The notes under the pieces are model-generated. The model made no database searches. It worked only from the letters and a program-made list of their open reading frames with translations, and was not told where the DNA came from. Positions 54,680 through 64,000 of a DNA stretch of 64,000 nt are shown here, piece after piece. Position numbers and translations under genes: made by a program. This DNA comes from Phoenix dactylifera (lineage: Eukaryota > Streptophyta > Magnoliopsida > Arecales > Arecaceae), in NCBI RefSeq assembly GCF_009389715.1, contig NW_024067990.1:186001-250000 (forward strand), read 5' to 3'. Each line of letters starts with the position of its first letter. Position 1 is the stretch's first letter.

Positions 54680-57600
54680 AACCGTATGCACTACTTTTCA
54701 GGTAAACAAATTCCCTCTTTGCAATCTAAGATAAATGATATCAAGCCTTCATCAAAAATGAGAATAAATGGGTGGTTTTCCATGCCACTAGGCCTGATAT
54801 AGTCTAATGTGGTCCAGATGCTTAAAAAAAGGAGAAATGAGAAACAACGTTCCTCGGAGGAACACCAATTAGGCAAAAACAGAACTAAAAAGTAAAAAAG
54901 TTTATTAATAGTCAGCAAGATTACTACCAGGGCCTAACTTTATACAATGCAATGTCTTCTGTAGTGCACAACCAACAATCCTTCAGTTGTGGAATCACCA
55001 TGATGTATAACAGTATCTAGTGTTCAGTCCATGTGGATATCATTTCTCAATTCCCCTTATGAGGTCAAGAAGCATTCTCTCAGAAGAAAATTAACTGTCA
55101 GCAGGTATTACTCAGAGGCCCTAAATTCTACAAAGTCATTGAGCAATGGACCACAAGCAATTTCCTGTTACGGTCTTACCATGATGTATAACTATTTATT
55201 TTGTCATCCCATTTAGCCAATCTAACTTCTAAGAAACCTCAATGGATGAGAATTAAGTGCTAAAAACTTAATTTGAATAAAGAAAAACTTAAAATAAGAA
55301 GATAAAATGAAAAATGACTTGTTCGTAAATTTGTGTATGATAAGCTTGCAATAAATTTTCAGCATGAACCTGGATAATCAAGTCACTTACACTTCACGGA
55401 TCGAATTAAAGTAAATTGAGCTCTTATTTAGGACAAGGGACAGGAAAGACATCAACGCATAAACCTGCCAAAAGAGATAATATGATCAACCATATAAGCA
55501 GTATAGTGAAAAAAATACATAGAATCTACTAGTCTCTAATGCATAAGCATATGAATAAGCAGTAAATATTTCCCATTTATTTGAATTCAACTATATGAAT
55601 CAAGTGTTTCAATCTCAATATCCAGCTCCATCTCGGTTTGATCTAAGGGCATTACAGAATCAAACAGGATGGTCAAATTGAGATGGATTGAACAGTCACT
55701 AACAACAAGAATGAACAAAAAAGAGTAAAAAAATTGTGTCCAGGTCCATCCTAATCATCCCCATTCATCCCAAGTGTCGAGCCACAATTGTGATATTCAA
55801 GATGAACTAAGACAGTCAGGGCTTCCCAATTCAATAGAGAATTGGTGTCCCACACCCATCTCGTGTATAATTTACTTGGGAGGTTAAAGAACCACCAAGA
55901 TGCGTAACTACCATCAGGAACAATAGTACAGTACTGGCAGGACATATCATACTGTCGAAACATGAAGCCTTCTTCATAGGTTGTCCTTGTCAAGGGAATA
56001 ACCTTTCTACCATCTCCATCCAAGTCTTCTTAGACCCCACACCCTTCACTTCCAATCCTTCCACTTAAAACCAAGCCACTCTAATTGATGGATGCCCAAA
56101 CCAAATGAAGTGGACAAGAAACCCCGAGAGGGTGGGGGAAGAGAGAGAGAGAGAAAGAGAGCACATTAAACAGAGATCCAAGCAACTTATTGCAAAACAA
56201 CAAGTCATAGGCTATTTTATATGTGAGCTTGCAACGGAAAAAGGTGTTTATAAAGTAGAGACATCGTTGTGCAAAGCAAATGAAAACACGCAAGGAAATC
56301 ATGTGCAGGGGAACAAGAGCATGCATGCATGCATAGGCGCGCGTGCACACACACATATATATATAATAGTCAAATGCATGCCCACATCTTGGAGGAAAAA
56401 CATACAGGCACACAAAACTAAATCCATTTGCAAATTATGCACATGGATGGAAAACCATAAATTTTAATTTCTGCTAACCATAAGTGTGAGAAGGGCACTA
56501 AAAGGCCAATAAAAAAGCAAAAAATTGTTTTTTGCACATGAAACTGTATAGTTCCTTCATAAGTGTTGCATATGGAAAAAAACATATATTTTGAATGTAT
56601 AAGTACCATAAAAGCATTAAAAAGTGCTCGTGCGGCCAATAAGTTAACAAAAATGGTTTTAACATGTATACCTCTTTGAATATGGTTTTTAGAATAGCCA
56701 TCTAAAAGTTATAAGTTGTAACTTTGCTGAAATGTAACCCAATAAACCCAAAAATGTAAGACTATACCCTTACCATCAAGTTTCATATAACTGTATAGTT
56801 CCTTCATAAGTGTTGCATATGGAAAAAAGATATATTTTGAATGTATAAGTACCATAAAAGCATTAAAAAGTGCTCGTGCAGCCAATAAGTTAACAAAAAT
56901 GGTTTTAACATGTATACCTCTTTGAATATGGTTTTTAGAATAGCCATCTAAAAGTCATAAGTTGTAACTTTCTTGAAATATAACCCAATAAACCGAAAAA
57001 TGTAAGACTATACTCTTACCATCAAGTTTCATATGCCACTATAGATTTAACACAAAATTATCTTCAAAGGAAAATTGACTTAAGAATTGATCAGTTATGC
57101 CCTTTCATATTGTATATTGGATGGTTATAGCTGCAATGGTGTTCAAGTATTTTTACATATTAACAGACAAGTTGTAATGGTTTAATACAACCCTAAAACC
57201 TAAGGATAAAAGTATAAGCTTCTAGCCTTATGGAGGAGGGTCTACATGCAAATTGCAAGTCAAGAAATAAATATACTAAAAGCCATATTTGTAGGAGATG
57301 ATACGCGGTAAACAACACTTTAGTTTCAAAGTCAAAGGCATCAATATAAATCACATAAACAAGAACAACATGGAATAATGATCCAATACATTTACAATGG
57401 ACCAAACCCAGACTCGGTCTCTAACTTGTCAAATAAAAAGTGGGTTATTCCCAAGTCCCAATCATAGACATAGCCAATTTGGTTTGCATCTAAACCAAGC
57501 TGGATGCAAACCCAACCACCTGCTCACACCTCAAGCTTAAAGTCATCATGATAGTGAAATGACAATGTAGAGGAGAATCACTAATTGACCCAAGGATCAA

Positions 57601-59871
57601 AGTTCTCAAGATATTAGACAATCATGGTAAAACTCAATCAGAAAAGGGTGGGGGTAAAACCATAAAAGCATTTACCTAGTGACAAAAAATAGACAAGCAA
57701 CTCCATACAACATTCATGTAACCAATAGACACAAAATCATAGACTTATCATGTTTTTCTTCAGGTGATGCTTATGTATTTAATCTTCTGAATGAAAAGCC
57801 CACATTATTAAATCTATCCCACTGATCATACTCCAACAATAGAAAGCATGAAGATTGGGCGGTCAATGGATTGAAGAAAATAATTGTTATGAAAGAGAAA
57901 GAAACACGTCAAAGATGCAATGACAAGAACTTGTGGAAGGAAATAGGGGAAAAAAATCTAATATTCTACGTGTGTTCTTACAACAAAGGATTAAAGTGCC
58001 AGTCATGTCATTCATGCCACTTGGCACAAACCATGCCAAGCCTAGACCAGCACATGGCATGGTTGCATGTGATGCATTTTGATGTATGGCAAACACTACA
58101 TACTGTCTCAATGCCACAATGGAACTTAAAATCTTGCCTATCATTATCAAGGTGTACATGATGTGCTCTTCGAAGACAGAAGTTGAGGCCATTTTGCACT
58201 CTGAGATCAAGAGTTCATTGCAACGAAGATGGAGGACTACGAAAAATTTTATGATTTCTAGTTGACCAAAATATGGCAGATTTTCTATTTATATTACAAG
58301 AGTTATTGTATTTTCAAAGGCTGTTGTTTTACGCTAATTGGGGGGTAGTAGAGGAAGCTATACCAAGGGAAAGATTATTGTGAGTCTTCTGCCATACAAC
58401 ATAGAAGATTACTGTGAGTACTCTGTCATACCAGATATTCATTAGTTTTAGCCGGATATAGAAGATGTTCAACCTCATGTACCTAAGGATCAAGAACCCA
58501 CTCTAAGATCACTGCTTAACTCGTGTCAATACTAAGATAGAGGAACTTGGCAAACCGAAAAGGAATGCAAAATGATGGTGGTTATATGAAGGCCTATGAT
58601 CAGGTCATCCCCTTAATTATCCAAAATAAAGCCTATTTGGAGAATAACCGTGAATCGGTATGAGAAAATGCTGTCCATGCTAAAGAGGAAGTGATACTTG
58701 GCAAAAGGATATTGACAACGATGAGGGTCCAATAGCACCAAAGCAAAGGAGTGGAAGAAGTTAGACGTACTGCACTAACAAACACATAAGTATAGCAGTT
58801 AGGAGGAAGAACATTTAAGAAAATAAACTAGACTTCATCTGGAAGGAGAATGGTCAGAATAGCAGGCATTTTAATTATGAGGAAGACCAAGATAACTACC
58901 ATATGAGCATGATGATAATGAAGACAACTATGAAGATGATGATCATGGTTATTAGGGTAATGACCATGCAATGGTCAGAATAATAATGCTACTAGTATTG
59001 ATGGTGCTCGTGTTCATCTGATCTCGAGATTGCTGATTCTTCTTAAACAAAGTAGAAATTTGCAGGTCCCTGCCTCTAAAGAGATCCTAAACTTGGAAAT
59101 AAATCATAAGTACTAAATAAACAACTATTTGTTAAGTTATAAAAAAGACACAAATTTACAAAAGATCGTGATTTCTCCCGTACACATATGCGCACATCAT
59201 AATTACTTTCTTATATCATTAAAAAAAAATGATATCAAATCAAATGAGACTAGGACTAACAAAATCAGAAGGAATCAGATCTTTGATGCATAAACTCCCT
59301 CCCTCGCTCCCTCTCCCTCTCCTTTTAGTTCCAATCTAGAACCCATACTCACACCTAGGTATATGTGACAAAAATAGCAAGCAAACACATCTTGGTATAT
59401 TGGAGACTTAAGAACAAGCTGCCTAGAAATATAGCAAAATTAAAGGTTGAACTTCGCAAAGAAGACAAAGAAACAAGATGGTAGATGTCATAAAAGCAAA
59501 ATGTGGCTGAACATGCAGAACTACAAGAAGAGTGATTTCTCGATTTCCTCTACTATAGAATGCATCAACATACCAATTACGAAAGAATGCTAGTTAAGCA
59601 CACATCTCCTCAAAGCGGTCAGCCATACAACAACAACAACAACTAGAAACAAGTTAGGGCCCGTTTCTCTTCCTTCTTTCTGATGACAAAATAAAAATGC
59701 CAAGATCAGTAACCAGCATACCGGGACCATGAAGATGATGCGAACTATGTAGCGCTGATAAGTAGGCTCCGTGTAGTTCAATAGGTGCCTGTATATGTGG
59801 AGCATCGCCAGCACTATGGCTCCGACTGTGCATGGGAATGCGACGATGACAAAAAGAATAGGCGCCATCAT
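48352..59871 (-). CDS. LAZ1/TMEM184/OST-alpha (DUF300) family membrane protein
   Basis: Six coding exons, 59871-59722, 55464-55391, 49923-49774, 49615-49330, 49105-48872 and 48720-48352, join in phase with GT/AG borders to give 420 aa. About seven hydrophobic segments are visible, starting with PILFVIVAFPCTVGAIVLAM and including VYALMSFLSLVL and FVILKPVLVVITFILYA. Family hallmarks are YTEPTYQRYIVRIIFMVP, YEAWVIYNFLSL, GGPGAVVLSL, IIKSVVFLTYWQGVLVFLAA and FPYKEYAGANIGGSGG. Plant members act at the tonoplast or other endomembranes, and LAZ1 is linked to vacuole integrity and cell death. The exact role of this paralogue is unknown. The ATG was chosen because the family starts with this short N-terminus. 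A 5' UTR intron (60047-59899) probably separates a leader exon upstream of 60048. Introns of 5.5 and 4.3 kb carry repeats. Confidence 0.9.
50966..51723. mobile_element. Second hAT-family element (758 bp), in an intron of the LAZ1-like gene
   Basis: A perfect 8-bp duplication CGACGAGG (50958-50965 and 51724-51731) flanks ends CAAGGCCGGCTCAAC on the left and, reading inward from the right, CAGGGGTGGCTCAAGG. Subterminal ggcggtcgcctaaggccc (left) and cttaggcccccaaat (right) match the 1.93 kb element at 7095-9022. Non-autonomous, no transposase. Confidence 0.88.
51724..52060. repeat. CT-rich block and GGTAC-type words flanking the hAT element
   Basis: (CT)n at about 51773-51809 and again at 51860-51955 is followed by ggcatggtacggatctgtac. 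The left side of the hAT element (50,760-50,940) has matching words (aacgtaccaaaccagaccag, cgaaaccctaaccc). The hAT element probably inserted into an older copy of the family seen at 38990-39560. Confidence 0.5.
54564..54674. repeat. (AT)n / (ACAT)n microsatellite in LAZ1-like intron
   Basis: About 110 bp of atat and acat runs. Confidence 0.9.
56543..57034. repeat. Tandem duplication, 247 bp x 2, in LAZ1-like intron
   Basis: actgtatagttccttcataa starts at 56543 and again at 56790. The two copies match almost base for base through ccatcaagtttcatat, with a few substitutions. More recent looking than the SPX intron duplication. Confidence 0.9.
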
Positions 59872-60047
59872 CGAAAGAAACCAAAACCAGTGTGCCTCCT
59901 AACATGTTCGTGAATCCAAAGGAAAAATAAATACATAAATAATCCAAAGCATTCAAGAAGATCAAACTGAAAAATATAACAAAAGTTATGAGGCGAAAAA
60001 AGGTGGAGAGAGCGAGAGAGATAACAGGGTCCGAACTCGTAACGAAC

Positions 60048-60150
60048 CTTGGGAGAAAGCTTCTTCTTTTAAATCCGACTCATCTCGTCTTCGCCTTGGC
60101 CTGCCCCATGGATTAATCTGACCCTTAGGGCAAAGTTCTCGAGTCCCGCA

Positions 60151-60187
<37 letters not shown>

Positions 60188-60790
60188 GGGGCGGAAGAGG
60201 AACAGCGAAGTAAACCCTAGCGGCTCCTGACCCGCCGCCCCTCTCTTTCAAGAAAAGGGGAATCGCGGATAATTTGGAGGAAAAAGTTGGCAGCGGAAAG
60301 CGAATCTTGGAACTGGAAGAGGAAAAGGGCGAAGGAAAGGCTCGAAGGGGAATCTCGGAATGGGAATTCCAGAGGAAGAGTAGCAGAGGAGGGGAATTGG
60401 GTTTGAGGGGAGGGGGAGGGGGAGGGGAGGGAGGAATCTAGGGTCGAGGGGCAGGAGGGGGAGGAAGAGTTGTCGGCTCTCTTCTTCTTTTCTCCTCGCT
60501 TGTGGAGACCAACAAGAGTAGGTGGAGGAGGATGAGGAGGAGAGAACGATGACGGCAGGCAGTGGCGGCGTTGGTGACGGTGTATTGTCGTAAAGGATGG
60601 TCGTCGTCCGGGTAGACGTAGAGTGGAGAGGGAGGGTTGAGGGAAGAGTCAGGACTCAAGTCACTCGGGCGAAGGAACCGAAAATCTGTAGGCCGGGATA
60701 AGTCCCCCGACAACTCGTCTCCGATTAAAGGCCCCAAGCCACCGCTGATCGAGAATCCACCGCCGCGACAGCTTGGACGCGTCTAAACGA
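60048..60790 (-). promoter_or_regulatory. Probable 5' leader exon and promoter of the LAZ1-like gene
   Basis: On the minus strand a GT donor follows ctcccaag at 60048/60047, and an AG acceptor at 59900/59899 leads into the coding exon, supporting a leader intron of 149 bp. The leader contains a 99-codon open frame (60737-60438) that begins MGPLIGDELSGDL and has a hydrophobic run LLLILLHLLLLVSTS. It could be an upstream ORF or chance in GC-rich DNA. Confidence 0.4.
60154..60186 (+). repeat. Run of 33 consecutive G
   Basis: An uninterrupted G33 tract (C33 on the transcribed sense of the LAZ1-like gene) lies about 110 bp upstream of the putative leader-intron donor. Such tracts can form G-quadruplexes and are prone to length error in sequencing and assembly. 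Confidence 0.95.
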
Positions 60791-60799
60791 AATCTCGCC

Positions 60800-62640
60800 C
60801 AACGTCGCGCATTTTATAACGGCCTTTAAAAAAAATATATTATTATTATCATTATTAGTTTTTGATACAAATGGCGACTCAAACTAAACTCGTATGAGTT
60901 GAGCCAATAATATTAGAAAAAAAAGTCAGCCAAAAAAAAACATTAAATTTTTTTAAAGAATCTCTCCATAATGATGAGCCACGAAGGAACGCCTAATTAG
61001 TATCACTGTTCGTCTCTTAATAGACATGAGTAGCCCAGAAAGAGCCACACTCTTTCAATGGCTTATATATGTTACGAAGCGGTGAGTGCCTGTCATCATA
61101 GCTGAACTAGTCTTGAATTCACTTAATCACCATAGTCGAATCTTCTTCAAAGTAAATGTTGATTGTTACGGTCTTGAAAAATAATTTTGTATGACATCCA
61201 AACAACTTTGTATTTTTTATCCTCCATCAGACTCCCTGGGTTTCTCTTTGATTTATACAAAATATAAAATTGTCATACCAGTAGCTTCTTCTCTCCTCCT
61301 AGCACATCCTATGTGTTGCACTTGCTCCTTTTATATGCATCTCGTTTCACGCATTGCAGTTACCATTAGTAACGGTATCAATCCGTTCACTTGTATTTAG
61401 AGGTGGCTTGCTTTTACTTAATTGGACCAATGTTTATTTAAAGTTTAAAATTTTAAGAAAAGGTTAAATTCATGCCTAGATATTTATAAGACCCTGTGTA
61501 ACTTTTATCTTATTAACATAATCATTTTAGAGATTCCTGACTATCTACTAATTTATATTAAAGATGAAAACTAAGATACAATAGCCACAATGGAAAATTT
61601 TATCATGCGCTTTTCATTTTTCCCTTCCTTATTGTGTTGATCATTTAATCATCCACCTTCTCCTCTCCCTCCCAACTCTCTAATCATTGATTTTCTCCTT
61701 TTTCATATGTATTTATCTGGATCTATTTAGCTAGAAGATCAAAACCATGGTCGATAATAGTTTCGAAATCATTGATAGATTCAATATTATTGATAGATTC
61801 ATTATCAATAGCTAAACCAAAGGTGATCTTATTTGTTATTATATCAATGCTTAGTCCATATTATGATTATGATTAGATCAACGAAGGAGTTTCAATCTTG
61901 TGCTATCACGTGCAATTTATATTGATAATTATATTTTTAGCCCCTTGTTGTTAGAATTTTCAATTTAGATTATTGTGGTAGATTTCAAGAATATATTCAT
62001 GATCTTTTTTTCTTTTGATGAATCAAATGATTGGATCAAATTAATAAAAGTTGTACCTATCCTTAGATATTGGATACAAACACCATCAGTATATGTTTCC
62101 AAACAAGCATAAACATGTTTATGGCAGCAGGTTAGCAAGTCTAGCATGCTATGAACTTCTTAAAATTAGTGGTTCTTAAAAGATTCTGAAATATCTGCTC
62201 ATTTCTTGTCGACCACGTTGACCAACGATTTTTTTCGAAAGGCTCCAAAATAGAGCTTATCACGAAAGGCTGTTTTAGTTTTTTTAAAAAATTAAAATAA
62301 TTTTTTAAAATTTTTACCAAATATCCAACAAAAAATATTTTTGCAGAAAGTATTTTTTGGCTTTCCAAAAGTTTTCCCAAACAGACCTAAGTAAGAGTAA
62401 GGGAAGACAATTTAGCAGGGTTACGGGAGAGACCACCAATTTAACAGATCACAAGTTTCTGATCGTCGAGAGGCTAGAGGAAATTCATGGTAGATGGCAA
62501 GAGGAACACGGAGAGTTTCTATCTCGGCCAGCTGCGGCCAGGGTAAGCGGGTTCGACCGGTCAATTTCCCTCGGGGTGCACTGCGGGAAACCGAAAAACT
62601 ATCTCATTCCAAGATATCCATCCCCGAAATCCTCCTCCCC
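60800..62640. other. Intergenic spacer between divergent LAZ1-like and RH3-like genes
   Basis: AT-rich with no gene. A few short open frames on both strands show no family features. The right 250 bp are the RH3 upstream region. Confidence 0.5.
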
Positions 62641-62644
62641 CTCG

Positions 62645-62654
62645 TATTTATAAA
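62645..62654 (+). promoter_or_regulatory. TATA box of the RH3-like gene
   Basis: tatttataaa lies about 210 bp upstream of the ATG at 62858. It is in a suitable place for transcription starting near 62,680 with a pyrimidine-rich leader. Confidence 0.5.
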
Positions 62655-62857
62655 TTGGGCAAGTGGGCACGCAGGCTAGGGCGGTGGAGGCTTGTAAGAC
62701 CATACGTTTGGAAGCCCGCCTTATCGAGTCCCACCCCGAAGCCTTCCTCCCTCATCGTGTGTTTCTTCTCCCGACCGTATACCCTCCTCTCTCCTCGTGC
62801 ATTTCTTCTCCCCGCTCCCCCTCCGGAGCGACAGCTACTCATCGAGCAGAGGCGGCC

Positions 62858-63948
62858 ATGGCCTCCATCATCGGCGTCTCGTCTCTCTACCGGAGTTCCA
62901 AGAGGGCCCTCCCGTTCATGTTTCCCTCCTCCGAGAAGCCCCACTTCTGTGGCCTCAGGGCTTCAGCCACGGCCACGCCCAGGGGCTGCTGCTGTTCCCT
63001 GCGGAGCTCGAGGCCCGCCGTGGCTCCTCCCCATCTGTTCGTCCCCTCGGCCGTGGCCTCGCCTAACTCGGTCCTGAGCGAGGACGCGCTCAAGGGGCTC
63101 GGCGATCTCTCCAAAATACCTCTGGAAGGAGAGGAGGACGAGGAGGAGTACTACGGCTCGGACAAGGAGGCGGCGGAAGGCCCTGCCGTTGGGGGAGAGG
63201 AAGACCTCGCCGTTGCCAATCTAGGGTTGCCCGAGCAGCTCGTGAGTGCTCTCGAGAAGCGTGGGATTACTCACCTCTTCCCTATTCAGGTAACGCGAGG
63301 GGTGCAAATCCTGTAGGGGGCAAAATATTACTTCTTGTTTAACCTCGCTTGCGTGATTTCTAAACCTGATAGGGGAGATTAACAAATAGCCCATCGTTGG
63401 AGATGACCGAACGGCAGTGAAACTCATGCACTATTCTATAACCGCCGTTTGACATCTGCATCATCTCTTGATACTCTCTTTTTTGATGCAATCCAATATT
63501 ATGATAGACGACCAATCCGTTAGTTCGAATGCCCGTTGAAATCGACAATTTATCCTCTTTTGTAGTTAAGTTTTTGTCTAATACTGGTAGTGGTAAGCCA
63601 TTGAAACATATCCTTTGGTCGTCATCGTTTGAGGGTTAGTATATTATTCGCCTTGCACTGCAAGATGGTATTGAGAACTGCTATTATCCTTTCCTGTTTT
63701 GATTTATCTACTTCAGGATTGACTGACGCACTCTCTTAGCTAGATGGGCGGATGCTCGGATAGTTGCATCTGCCACTATTATTCCTTACATGTTTTAGTT
63801 GTTTCTCTTAGAGGGCTGTACTGCTTCCTGCTCTTGAAGGCAGAGACCTCATCGCACGGGCAAAGACTGGGACAGGGAAGACGCTGGCTTTTGGAATTCC
63901 CATCATTAAACGACTTGCAGAGGATAATGAACGCCAAAGCGTCTCAAG
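62858..63948 (+). CDS. RH3-like: DEAD-box ATP-dependent RNA helicase 3, chloroplastic (RH3-like), 5' part only
   Basis: Exons 62858-63289 and 63812-63948 are visible, and the gene continues past the window. The N-terminus [18 protein letters not shown] is Ser/Arg-rich and acid-poor, as in chloroplast transit peptides. [18 protein letters not shown] and the acidic segment [15 protein letters not shown] resemble the N-terminus of rice and Arabidopsis RH3 (from memory). [20 protein letters not shown] followed by PIQ is the Q motif (Gln144), and exon 2 has motif I AKTGTGKT (161-168) for ATP binding. The splice donor after PIQ and acceptor before RAVL join in phase. RH3 helps group II intron splicing and 50S ribosome assembly in chloroplasts. 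DEAD, SAT and helicase-C motifs lie outside the window and could not be checked. Confidence 0.9.
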
Positions 63949-64000
63949 GTTTTTATTTTTTTCTCCCTTGCTTTGTACGTTATCTTGCATCAAGGACTCG

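Noticed and set aside
58600-59000. Possible retrotransposon gag remnant in the LAZ1-like intron
   Set aside because: Only short acidic phrases rich in gat/gaa codons. No frame, LTR or motif supports it.
48352-59871. Reading the minus-strand membrane protein as an EXS/PHO1-type phosphate exporter, because an SPX gene is nearby
   Set aside because: The motifs (YTEPTYQRYIVRIIFMVP, IIKSVVFLTYWQ, FPYKEYAGANIGG) are those of the DUF300/TMEM184/LAZ1 family. No SPX or EXS domain is present, so there is no phosphate gene cluster.

Overview
This window is nuclear DNA of a flowering plant. The genes have introns with GT/AG borders and GC-rich first exons, and they sit among nested LTR retrotransposons, TRIMs and hAT elements. 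The predicted SPX protein (295 aa) and the chloroplast helicase N-terminus look monocot-like. Multi-kilobase introns and the Tat-type Ty3/gypsy load would suit a non-grass monocot such as a palm, but the species is inference only.

Positions 1-28,900 are almost entirely transposon. Element 1 (1-5050, +, cut by the window edge) and element 2 (15513-28881, -, complete, target duplication GATTA) are Ty3/gypsy elements of the Tat type. Both carry gag-pol on one strand and, between integrase and 3' LTR, a three-exon gene on the opposite strand (gypsy-type 'Transposase_28' family) with its own TATA box. Tandem repeats fill the point where the two genes converge. Element 2's LTRs differ by only about seven substitutions, so it is young. 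Between the two elements lie a 1.9 kb hAT element, a gene-carrying 1 kb hAT element with a captured host exon, and a 3.2 kb insertion (9367-12568). That insertion is flanked by a perfect ATAAC duplication, but its terminal TRIM LTRs are INVERTED and enclose a truncated gypsy fragment. I regard it as the most unusual object in the window.

Positions 28,900-64,000 hold the host genes. They are an SPX-domain phosphate-signalling protein (29589-34970, +) with P1BS (PHR-binding) motifs in its promoter and first intron; an intronless organellar mTERF protein (35822-37090, +); a 9 kb repeat-rich gap; an intronless PLS-type PPR protein resembling At1g31790 (46370-47857, +); a six-coding-exon seven-pass membrane protein of the LAZ1/TMEM184/OST-alpha (DUF300) family (48352-59871, -); and the 5' end of a chloroplast DEAD-box helicase of the RH3 type (62858 to beyond the window end, +). 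These host genes are separate transcription units and do not form a cluster. The SPX gene belongs to phosphate sensing, and mTERF, PPR and RH3 are all nuclear-encoded organelle gene-expression factors.
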